Source: Bacillota bacterium (GTDB lineage: Bacteria > Armatimonadota > Hebobacteria > Hebobacterales > Hebobacteraceae). Taken from it: a stretch of 6,415 nt of DNA. Location of the stretch: NCBI GenBank assembly GCA_030668755.1, contig DAOVEW010000071.1:1-6415 (forward strand). The letters run 5' to 3'. The notes below the pieces were generated by a model. That model had not been told where the DNA came from, did not search any database, and worked only from the letters and a program-made list of their open reading frames with translations. Below, piece after piece: positions 1 to 4,916 of the stretch. The position numbers were made by a program, and so were the translations under genes. Numbering within the stretch: position 1 is the first letter of the stretch; each line of letters opens with the position of its first letter.

Positions 1-1397
1 TGCAGCGCCAGCAATGCCACGAGCACGTTCAGCCCTCCGGCCACGAGGACCCCTCCCTTGAATCCCAGGAAGGGCAGCAGCACGAAGGTGGAGAGGAGCA
101 CTCCCGCCACACCTCCGAGCGTGTTCACCGAGTAGAGCGCGCCCGTGCTTCGCCCCAGCCGACGCAGGCTTGGCGTGAGCACGGGCAGCAACAGCGGCAG
201 CGTCGCGCCCATCAGCAATGTCGCGGGCAGCATCACCGCACACGCAATGATGGCCCGACCGGCCCAAAACGATAGTCCCTGCTGCTGGAGCAGTGAGATT
301 AGCTCGGGCAGCACCGCGAACTGCACCGGAAGCGATAGCCCGATCAGCCCGATACCGGCCTCGGCAAGCGCGAACAGATACAGAGGTGTCCGCCGCCGGC
401 GGAGCACCCACATGCTCAGCAGACTCCCGGCGCCCAATCCGAAGAGGAAGCAGCTCAGCATAGTCGTGAAGGCATGCGCGTGCATACCCAGTATGTTCAT
501 CAGCGCCTTCATGAGCAGGACTTCGTAGGACAGCGCCGCCGCTCCCGACACCGCAAACCCAAACATCAGCAGCCTTGCGGCCTTCGGGGACAGAGGGACT
601 CCCGGCGAAGTGACACGGCGCGAACCGGCCTCAGACTCTTCGCTTACTTGGTCGTCCCGCAGTCCCCACAGATGGAGGGCCGCCGCCAGGCCGGCCGCAA
701 TCAGGTTCAGGCAGACTGCCACCGCGATCGTTCGGACGACGCCCAGCCTCGGCAGCAGCAGGAACCCGCCCACCGCCGCGCCCGCCACCCCGCCGAGCGT
801 GTCGATTCCGTAGGCCAGGGCCGCCCCCTGGCCTACACGCCCTCTCGCCGCCACCGTCAGCTTCGTCACCACCGGGAAGACGGCCGCAATCAGCGCCGCG
901 GGACCTACCAGGACCAGCACTGAGAGGATGAACCGGATGCCTGTAAGTGCGTACAGGCTGCTCCCCGCGAGCCGGTGCGCCACCAGGTAGAACTCTCGCA
1001 GCCAAGAGAGGAATGGAATCAGCGCGAGCGCGACCCCTCCCAGTACAACCAGCACCCCCGTCACCAGCAGCGCCGGCGAGCGAACTCGGTCCGTCCATCT
1101 CCCGCTCACCCAGCTCCCCAGCGCCAGGCCGCCCATGAACGCGCAGAGCACCGCGGACGCCGCGAGCACGGTCCCCCCGAAGGTCAGCGTCAACGTGCGG
1201 GCCCACACAATCTCATAGATCAGGCCGCTGAACCCGGTGAGAAAGAGGACGCAGAGGGATAGCCTTAGGTGCGTGACGTGACGCCTGTGTCGCCGACCTG
1301 AGCCAGCATCTCTGCTATCGCCTCCGACGGGACGATTTGCATCCACCTGCCCGATCATCTCGGCGGCCGTATGCTGTCGGCTTTCCGGGGAGTGCAT
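1..1397 (-). CDS. Fused MFS/spermidine synthase family membrane protein, N-terminal part (C-terminus off the left edge)
   Basis: Reading the minus strand from an ATG at 1397-1395 gives 465 uninterrupted codons to the window edge. Residues 1-46 are hydrophilic and rich in Arg and His. The polytopic region then begins with the family signature FSGLIYEIVWAR (56-67), followed by FMGGLALGSWVSGRWTDR (87-104). There is an internal duplication: GQGAALAYGIDTLGGVAG (189-206) recurs as GRSTGALYSVNTLGGVAG (415-432), and a second SYEVLLMK segment (290-297) matches the first YEIVWAR. Proteins of this class have about 12 or more transmembrane helices, often followed by a cytoplasmic spermidine-synthase-like Rossmann domain. 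That domain would lie beyond position 1, so its presence is unknown. Substrate and reaction are not established, and annotation as true spermidine synthase would be unsafe. The start is uncertain: there is no clear Shine-Dalgarno upstream, and ATG codon 14 is an alternative. The family call is confident, the function is not. Confidence 0.9.
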   Translation of the reverse strand, partial: MHSPESRQHTAAEMIGQVDANRPVGGDSRDAGSGRRHRRHVTHLRLSLCVLFLTGFSGLIYEIVWARTLTLTFGGTVLAASAVLCAFMGGLALGSWVSGRWTDRVRSPALLVTGVLVVLGGVALALIPFLSWLREFYLVAHRLAGSSLYALTGIRFILSVLVLVGPAALIAAVFPVVTKLTVAARGRVGQGAALAYGIDTLGGVAGAAVGGFLLLPRLGVVRTIAVAVCLNLIAAGLAAALHLWGLRDDQVSEESEAGSRRVTSPGVPLSPKAARLLMFGFAVSGAAALSYEVLLMKALMNILGMHAHAFTTMLSCFLFGLGAGSLLSMWVLRRRRTPLYLFALAEAGIGLIGLSLPVQFAVLPELISLLQQQGLSFWAGRAIIACAVMLPATLLMGATLPLLLPVLTPSLRRLGRSTGALYSVNTLGGVAGVLLSTFVLLPFLGFKGGVLVAGGLNVLVALLAL

Positions 1398-1468
1398 TGT
1401 ACGGGACCCCGCTGGTGCCGCAGTCGCGCCCGATGGGGGCGCTCCAGTTGCCACGGCCTATTTGAATA

Positions 1469-1484
1469 TAACATCTAAATGTTA
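1469..1484. promoter_or_regulatory. 16-base AT-rich palindrome, possible operator, with weak promoter-like hexamers for the MFS gene
   Basis: TAACAT (1469-1474) and ATGTTA (1479-1484) form a perfect 6-bp inverted repeat around a CTAA spacer, in the only AT-rich patch of the divergent spacer. On the minus strand TATATT (1470-1465) resembles a -10 box. TTCACA (1496-1491) resembles a -35 box, but the spacing of 20 bases is long. The palindrome would sit between the two boxes, where a dimeric repressor could act, and is about 72 bases upstream of the minus-strand start codon. The symmetry is seen directly; the regulatory role is inference. Confidence 0.3.
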
Positions 1485-1530
1485 CATACATGTGAAGGCA
1501 TGACTAAGATCTGAGACCTTCGCGTGACAG

Positions 1531-1578
1531 GAGTTGGCAGCGCCGCGACAAAAATGTCGCGCCTACGCGAGTTGGCAG
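1531..1578. repeat. Hairpin bracketed by 10-bp direct repeats (REP-like unit)
   Basis: GAGTTGGCAG occurs exactly at 1531-1540 and again at 1569-1578. Between the copies lies a 7-bp perfect stem, CGCGACA (1544-1550) with TGTCGCG (1555-1561), closed by an AAAA loop. A short palindrome bounded by a direct repeat resembles a small inserted element with its target duplication, or a REP-type unit. No other copy of this hairpin is seen in the window. Confidence 0.45.
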
Positions 1579-1597
1579 GTCGTGCTACCAGTGAGGC

Positions 1598-1613
1598 GGG
1601 CACAGGCGTGCCC
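1598..1613. repeat. Small perfect hairpin
   Basis: GGGCAC (1598-1603) pairs with GTGCCC (1608-1613) around an AGGC loop. It lies just upstream of the three-way-junction structure and may be part of the same structured element. It is short enough to occur by chance in GC-rich DNA. Confidence 0.3.
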
Positions 1614-1619
1614 TGGGGC

Positions 1620-1670
1620 GGCTTGCCCGAGGCGGCCGGGCCGCCCAGGGAGCCCCTGGCCGGGCAGGCT
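1620..1670. repeat. Nested inverted repeats predicted to fold as a three-way junction
   Basis: An outer stem pairs 1621-1629 with 1661-1669 (nine pairs, one G-U). Inside it sit two adjacent hairpins: GGCGGCC (1631-1637) with GGCCGCC (1639-1645), which has a single-base gap and could not close fully as RNA, and CAGGG (1646-1650) with CCCTG (1654-1658) around a 3-base loop. The outer stem and the second hairpin are well formed. The element could be a cruciform-forming repeat or a small structured RNA. It shows no tRNA-like loops, and no known RNA family is recognised. Confidence 0.4.
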
Positions 1671-1672
1671 CA

Positions 1673-1794
1673 CCGCGGAGACGCCAAGGACGCAGAGAAT
1701 AGCGAACCCTCCTCCGATCTGGGGCAGGAGACCCGCTCCTGCCCTGCGGACTATTGTTTCCGGTCTCTTCTCGGCGCTCTCTGCGTCTCTGCGG
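1673..1794. repeat. 122-bp MITE-like imperfect inverted repeat
   Basis: The left arm (1673-1699, beginning CCGCGGAGACGC) and the reverse complement of the right arm (1768-1794, beginning CCGCAGAGACGC) match at 21 of 27 positions without gaps. A perfect 9-bp hairpin occupies the centre (1722-1744). Terminal inverted repeats plus small size and no coding capacity fit a non-autonomous mobile or palindromic repeat. From memory, GCAGAGACGCAGAG-type sequences recur as intergenic repeats in several environmental bacterial phyla; this was not checked. No convincing target-site duplication is visible at the ends. Confidence 0.55.
1722..1744. repeat. Perfect 9-bp hairpin, copy A of a covarying pair
   Basis: GGGCAGGAG (1722-1730) pairs fully with CTCCTGCCC (1736-1744) around an ACCCG loop. 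The same structure with one compensated pair change (G-C replaced by A-T at the seventh stem position) is found at 3032-3054, downstream of the PD40 gene. This copy lies inside the 122-bp inverted repeat; the other copy lacks those flanking arms. Confidence 0.6.
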
Positions 1795-1881
1795 CAACGG
1801 TATTGATAGGCGCTCTTAGAACAAATAGGCAGTTGGGGTAGTCTAACATACGAGGCAGCAAATATGCCGGTCTGTCTTCCT

Positions 1882-1917
1882 GCGCCTCCGAGGCGGGATT
1901 AGCCCGAACGGAGGCGC
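1882..1917 (+). promoter_or_regulatory. Leader hairpin upstream of the PD40 gene
   Basis: GCGCCTCCG (1882-1890) pairs perfectly with CGGAGGCGC (1909-1917). Within the loop, CGGG (1894-1897) pairs with CCCG (1903-1906) around ATTAG, extending the structure above a small internal loop. The hairpin ends 11 bases before the Shine-Dalgarno of the PD40 gene. It has no U-tract and so is not a classical terminator. It could stabilise the leader or affect ribosome access, or be another intergenic repeat. Confidence 0.4.
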
Positions 1918-1928
1918 GGCGACAGGCC

Positions 1929-1935
1929 AAGGAGG
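1929..1935 (+). promoter_or_regulatory. Strong ribosome binding site for the PD40 gene
   Basis: AAGGAGG lies six bases before the ATG at 1942. This near-consensus Shine-Dalgarno fixes the start of the PD40 gene. Confidence 0.85.
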
Positions 1936-1941
1936 ACGACT

Positions 1942-2973
1942 ATGCACGGTCTAGCAGCGGTTTTCCTGGTGTTGATCTTCGGGCCTGGCGAGCCTCCAGC
2001 TCCAGCCGGGGAACCAGGGCTTCCCATCGAGGGGAGAATGGTCATAAGCGGGTTTGAGGGTGAAGAGCGGTACACCTACGTGCTCGCGGGCAGCACCGAG
2101 ACCGTTATCCCAGCACCGGTGGCAGCTTTCACCGCGGCCGACATCTCGCCGATCTCCGACGAGCTGGTCTACGATGTGGCCGACCAGTGGCGCCCCTCCG
2201 AGGCCGACGTATGGAAGGTGAACATGGATGGCAGCCATGCCGTCAACCTCACTGACCGGGCCGGCCTCGGCGGCATCAACTGCCATCCATGCTGGTCACC
2301 CGATGGCGCCAGGATCGCCTTCAAGCACTGCCACTTCGACCCGGAGGAGGCCTCCCCCGACGAGCTGCTTCCGTGCCTGGTAGGATTCGAAATCTGGGTC
2401 ATGAACCTCGATGGCACAGAAGCCCGCCGGGTGTCCCGGGAGGGGGTTCCCGACGCGGAGCCTGTCTCCTGGTCGCCGGACGGCTCTCACCTGCTCTGCA
2501 CCGCGGACCTCCCCGGCGTCGGCCCTGCCGTCATTAGCATGGATCTGGAGGACGGGAGCTACGAGAGGCTGCCGAACGTCATTCACGACGCCGCCTGGTC
2601 GCCTGATGGTTCGCAGATCGCATCCGGCCTGTGGAACTGGGACGAGGTGGACGAAGAACGTGGGATGTGGTGCCAGCTCCGCCTCACCGACGCCGACGGC
2701 GGCAGCCCGCGAACTCTGTGGCAGCAATTCGTCAAATGGTCGGATTACCCGGACGATACTCTCGACCCACAGTGGGTCACTCCGCACTACCTGGCCTGGT
2801 CGCCCGGCGGAGACCGCATCGCATTTCTCGCCGCCATTCCCTTCGACCCCGACGTCCCGGTCTTGCGGGATCAAGTCGAGGTGTGGATATACGACCTTGC
2901 CAGCGGCGAACTGGTTAGGGTAACCAACGACACTTGCGCGGATCAGGACCTGAGCTGGCGCGGCCCGAGCTAG
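1942..2973 (+). CDS. Exported TolB-like (PD40) beta-propeller protein, 343 aa
   Basis: The ATG follows a strong Shine-Dalgarno and the frame ends at TAG 2971-2973. Residues 3-14 are hydrophobic and followed by a Pro/Ala-rich stretch, consistent with a signal peptide, though there is no basic n-region. PD40/WD40-like blades are marked by WSPDG or WSPGG at 118-122, 177-181, 219-223 and 286-290, with a degenerate final LSW (337-339). They alternate with outer-strand motifs: DVWKVNMDG (89-97), IWVMNLDG (151-158), LRLTDADGG (246-254) and VWIYDLASG (314-322). This fits a roughly six-bladed propeller as in the C-terminal half of TolB, but the TolB N-terminal domain is missing. The likely role is periplasmic binding or scaffolding; no ligand or catalytic site can be named. 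Seven cysteines, four clustered at 114, 117, 130 and 145, may form disulfides. The gene stands alone in its transcription unit as far as can be seen and is flanked by palindromic repeats on both sides. Confidence 0.85.
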   Translation: MHGLAAVFLVLIFGPGEPPAPAGEPGLPIEGRMVISGFEGEERYTYVLAGSTETVIPAPVAAFTAADISPISDELVYDVADQWRPSEADVWKVNMDGSHAVNLTDRAGLGGINCHPCWSPDGARIAFKHCHFDPEEASPDELLPCLVGFEIWVMNLDGTEARRVSREGVPDAEPVSWSPDGSHLLCTADLPGVGPAVISMDLEDGSYERLPNVIHDAAWSPDGSQIASGLWNWDEVDEERGMWCQLRLTDADGGSPRTLWQQFVKWSDYPDDTLDPQWVTPHYLAWSPGGDRIAFLAAIPFDPDVPVLRDQVEVWIYDLASGELVRVTNDTCADQDLSWRGPS

Positions 2974-2989
2974 CCTGCCAGCGTCATTT

Positions 2990-3083
2990 GGCGAGTTTCC
3001 CCTCGCCGAACGGGTTGGGGGGAAGCGGGCTGGGCAGAAGCTTGCCTTCTGCCCCCTTCTCTCGCCCTTTCGCCCGCCACGCC
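2990..3083 (+). terminator. Possible termination region after the PD40 gene (hairpins and C-rich tract)
   Basis: A 6-bp hairpin, GGCGAG (2990-2995) with CTCGCC (3002-3007), follows the stop codon by 16 bases, and the 9-bp hairpin at 3032-3054 comes next. From 3051 to 3080 the plus strand has 18 C and only 4 G, a C-over-G bias like that of Rho-utilisation sites. No T-run follows either hairpin, so intrinsic termination is not supported. Rho-dependent ending of the PD40 transcript is inference. Confidence 0.3.
3032..3054. repeat. Perfect 9-bp hairpin, copy B of a covarying pair
   Basis: GGGCAGAAG (3032-3040) pairs fully with CTTCTGCCC (3046-3054) around CTTGC. The stem equals that of copy A (1722-1744) except for one position where both strands changed together. 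Loop length is the same (5 bases) but loop sequence differs. An additional GCGGGC (3025-3030) and GCCCGC (3072-3077) could form an outer stem enclosing it. Confidence 0.6.
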
Positions 3084-3084
3084 G

Positions 3085-3127
3085 CTGGACGTGTGAACTC
3101 GCTGTCCCGCGCACCATTCTCGTCCAG
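3085..3127. repeat. 7-bp inverted repeat with 29-base spacer
   Basis: CTGGACG (3085-3091) is the exact reverse complement of CGTCCAG (3121-3127). It lies about 120 bases before the next start codon and could be a stem or split operator. It is only weakly above chance expectation. Confidence 0.2.
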
Positions 3128-3181
3128 GTGAAACGGCCGGAGCACCTTGCAGCGACACGAGTGAAAAGGCACGAGGCACCA

Positions 3182-3209
3182 TGCGAGTGAGCCAGCGGGG
3201 GCACTCGCA
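3182..3209 (+). promoter_or_regulatory. 8-bp leader hairpin between two candidate start codons
   Basis: TGCGAGTG (3182-3189) pairs perfectly with CACTCGCA (3202-3209) around a 12-base loop. It covers the upstream in-frame ATG (3181) and precedes the purine-rich Shine-Dalgarno at 3231-3238. A structured leader here supports translation starting at 3244 rather than 3181. Confidence 0.35.
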
Positions 3210-3230
3210 CGCGAGAACCGGAGGCACAGG

Positions 3231-3238
3231 AAGGGGGG
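3231..3238 (+). promoter_or_regulatory. Ribosome binding site deciding the start at 3244
   Basis: AAGGGGGG, five bases before ATG 3244, is a better ribosome binding site than the GAGG only four bases before ATG 3181. The resulting N-terminus is also a proper lipoprotein signal peptide. Confidence 0.6.
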
Positions 3239-3243
3239 TTGCG

Positions 3244-4767
3244 ATGGGCCGAGCAAAGCTGATGCTCCTACTGATGATGCTCGCGGCCGGCTGCGCGCAG
3301 GGCCCTGCCCGGGGCGATGGAATACTGCTGGCGCCGGGGAAGTTGCTGCAAAGCTTTGCCGAGCAGATCCAGCTGGCGGTGGTGGAGGTGCGGCCGGATG
3401 AGACGGTTGAGGTAGACCTGTTCATCTCTCTGCTGGACGAGTCCGGCGAGTCGCGCGAGGTGCACTTCCTGCTCCCCCTGCAGACGATGCCTGGGGAGTT
3501 CCGCGCGGCGGAGCACCCCTTGGCGGAGTTTTGGGAGCAGGAGATCGAGCCACTCGAGCGGCTATTCCACGAGGCCGCGGCGGCCGAGCGGAGACACCGG
3601 CGGGCGATCCAGACAGCGGTAGCAGTCGGCTCATTGCCGGCGGGGCCCCTCGCGGCCGCCATACAGTGGTACAGGATACTGGGGGGCGGGCATAGGGGCA
3701 TGGGCGCGATCGGCCAAGCGGAATCCTCGGTGGCGCCGGTGCTGAGTGTGGAGACAAGGCATGCGCGAGCGGATGTGTACGAAGCCCTAGACGCGGCGCG
3801 CCTAGCGAAGCTGGCGAGGCTGCCCGAGCTGCCCAGGATCGTGAGCGAATCGCTCTCGGCATACGTGGGGCGTCCCTATGCGCTCGTGCGACTGCAAACA
3901 CAGCCGCGCGGCGAAGTCGCGCCAGACGAACACTGGATACCACCGGAACAGCATCCTGGACTGCATTTCACCTTCACTCAAGACCTGGTGATGCGGGATG
4001 GCGCGCGCTCTTACGACTACCCGTTGGGAACGGGACAGGCATGGGAGCAGCCGATCCCGCTCACTCAGGTGTACGTGACCGCGCCGGATGACATGATCTT
4101 GGAGGTCGAGTTCCCCGGCCGGCCCAGGGGCGCTGGAGATGGCGTCCGCAAGGTACGGGGCAAGTCGCTGGCGTACGCCGCGGACGGTCGCCAGGTGCAC
4201 CGGGCGACCTACGACCACTCGAACCCCAAAGAAGACGTGAGAGTTGCCCTGCGCGGGCGAGGCGCGAGTGAGTTTGCCGGGGCGGAGCAACAGCGGCGAC
4301 GTCACCGCACGGTCGCGTGGCTCATCTTTCCGCTCCTGGGAGTCGCGGCGTGGCTCAGTCCCTGCGGGGTGCTCGTGTGGCCGCATCGGTATTCGAAGGC
4401 GCTTGCTGTGTGGCGTTCCGCCGGGCTAGGTTGGGGAGTGGGCGCCGTAGGGTTGTCGGTTCCACTGCTGCTGCTCGTGTGGCCGGCTGCGCGACGCTGT
4501 TTCGTCTCTCCACTCCGCGATCTCGCCCGCCGAGGAGACGTCGTCCGTTTCGTCGCGGAGACCGAGGGGGCGCTCGCGCCTGCGCTTCTGTTCCTCGGTT
4601 GCCTGGTGGTGGTCGCACTAGTGGGAGCTGGCCTCGTGTACGTTGTCCGCCAGGCCAGGAAGCCAGGCTTCGGCGCGTTTGCCATACGAGCAACAGTGAC
4701 GGCTCTTGTCGCCGCAGTGGTCTATCTGGTGGTGGGCTTGCAGCTCCAGGACTGGCTGACGAAGTGA
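3244..4767 (+). CDS. Probable lipoprotein with DUF2330-like ectodomain and four C-terminal membrane helices, 507 aa
   Basis: The start at 3244 gives a short signal peptide with Arg3 and Lys5, a Leu/Met-rich core (6-13) and a lipobox-like LAAGC ending at Cys17. An ATG at 3181 would add 21 polar residues and spoil it. After the signal, DGILLAP (25-31), the strand pairs around ETVEVDLFISL (53-63) and REVHFLLPLQTMPGEF (71-86), and later YVGRPYALVRLQ (207-218) and LHFTFTQ...YDYPLG (240-262) follow the order of elements I associate with DUF2330 proteins. This is a recalled resemblance, not an alignment. A linker rich in Glu and Arg (about 96-122) interrupts the domain. A basic stretch (351-355) then leads to four predicted membrane helices near 357-380, 393-415, 444-467 and 478-499. 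The protein is probably anchored in the inner membrane with a periplasmic head. Function is unknown. The stop codon lies in a hairpin (4764-4809). Confidence 0.85.
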   Translation: MGRAKLMLLLMMLAAGCAQGPARGDGILLAPGKLLQSFAEQIQLAVVEVRPDETVEVDLFISLLDESGESREVHFLLPLQTMPGEFRAAEHPLAEFWEQEIEPLERLFHEAAAAERRHRRAIQTAVAVGSLPAGPLAAAIQWYRILGGGHRGMGAIGQAESSVAPVLSVETRHARADVYEALDAARLAKLARLPELPRIVSESLSAYVGRPYALVRLQTQPRGEVAPDEHWIPPEQHPGLHFTFTQDLVMRDGARSYDYPLGTGQAWEQPIPLTQVYVTAPDDMILEVEFPGRPRGAGDGVRKVRGKSLAYAADGRQVHRATYDHSNPKEDVRVALRGRGASEFAGAEQQRRRHRTVAWLIFPLLGVAAWLSPCGVLVWPHRYSKALAVWRSAGLGWGVGAVGLSVPLLLLVWPAARRCFVSPLRDLARRGDVVRFVAETEGALAPALLFLGCLVVVALVGAGLVYVVRQARKPGFGAFAIRATVTALVAAVVYLVVGLQLQDWLTK

Positions 4768-4831
4768 CGCGGCATGGGCTGTCGATTGAGCTGGCATATC
4801 GAGCGTCACGGAGGCGCCGAGGAGCGGTGCC
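4764..4831 (+). terminator. Hairpins at the end of the DUF2330-like gene
   Basis: GTGACGC (4764-4770), which contains the TGA stop, pairs with GCGTCAC (4803-4809). An inner stem, TCGAT (4782-4786) with ATCGA (4798-4802), stacks on it. A second hairpin, GGCGCC (4813-4818) with GGTGCC (4826-4831, one G-U), follows at once. No T-run follows, so this is at best a non-canonical terminator or an mRNA 3'-end stabiliser. Confidence 0.3.
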
Positions 4832-4872
4832 GAGTCGCTGAGTCGGCTAAGGCGTGAACGGTAGAGCCGTGC

Positions 4873-4910
4873 CGCGGCTGGTCATGTGCTCCGTCAGCGG
4901 CCGAGCCGCG
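4873..4910 (-). terminator. Hairpin just past the stop of the DUF5916-type gene
   Basis: CGCGGCT (4873-4879) pairs with AGCCGCG (4904-4910) around a 24-base loop. On the minus strand it begins seven bases after the stop codon (TAG at 4919-4917). An alternative pairing, GGTCAT (4880-4885) with ATGACC (4912-4917), overlaps it. The position between convergent genes suggests transcript-end formation, but there is no U-tract. Confidence 0.3.
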
Positions 4911-4916
4911 AATGAC

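Larger units (their letters stand above)
1398..1941. other. Divergent intergenic region rich in inverted repeats
   Basis: These 544 bases separate the minus-strand MFS-like gene from the plus-strand PD40 gene. About 1455-1500 is distinctly AT-rich against a GC-rich background and is the best place for promoters. Positions 1531-1794 are almost continuously palindromic, and 1882-1917 forms a further hairpin. A 105-codon plus-strand reading frame crosses 1524-1841, but it runs straight through the inverted repeats and has no recognisable domain, so I treat the region as non-coding. Confidence 0.7.

Noticed and set aside
631..1206. 191-codon minus-strand frame inside the MFS-like gene
   Set aside because: It is a +1/-1 shadow of the real frame, very rich in Gly and Arg and lacking membrane segments.
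1620..1670. tRNA-like cloverleaf
   Set aside because: The branched fold is too short (51 bases), has two arms rather than three, and lacks the T-loop and anticodon features.
1531..1794. CRISPR array
   Set aside because: There is only one pair of short direct repeats and no regularly spaced series; the other repeats are inverted and of different sequence.
1524..1841. 105-codon plus-strand frame in the divergent spacer
   Set aside because: It runs through the palindromic repeats and its composition follows them. No domain is visible and the ribosome binding site is poor.
1803..1849. Possible promoter for the PD40 gene (TTGATA at 1803, TAACAT at 1844)
   Set aside because: The two boxes are 35 bases apart. 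TTGATA has only TAGGCA at the right distance, and TAACAT has no -35 partner, so no convincing sigma-70 promoter can be assigned.
2296..3210. 304-codon open frame on the minus strand
   Set aside because: It is antisense to the PD40 gene, runs into the hairpin-rich spacer, and shows no domain or ribosome binding site.
4317..4841. 174-codon plus-strand frame overlapping the end of the DUF2330-like gene
   Set aside because: It is an out-of-frame, Arg/Gly-rich shadow of the hydrophobic C-terminal region.
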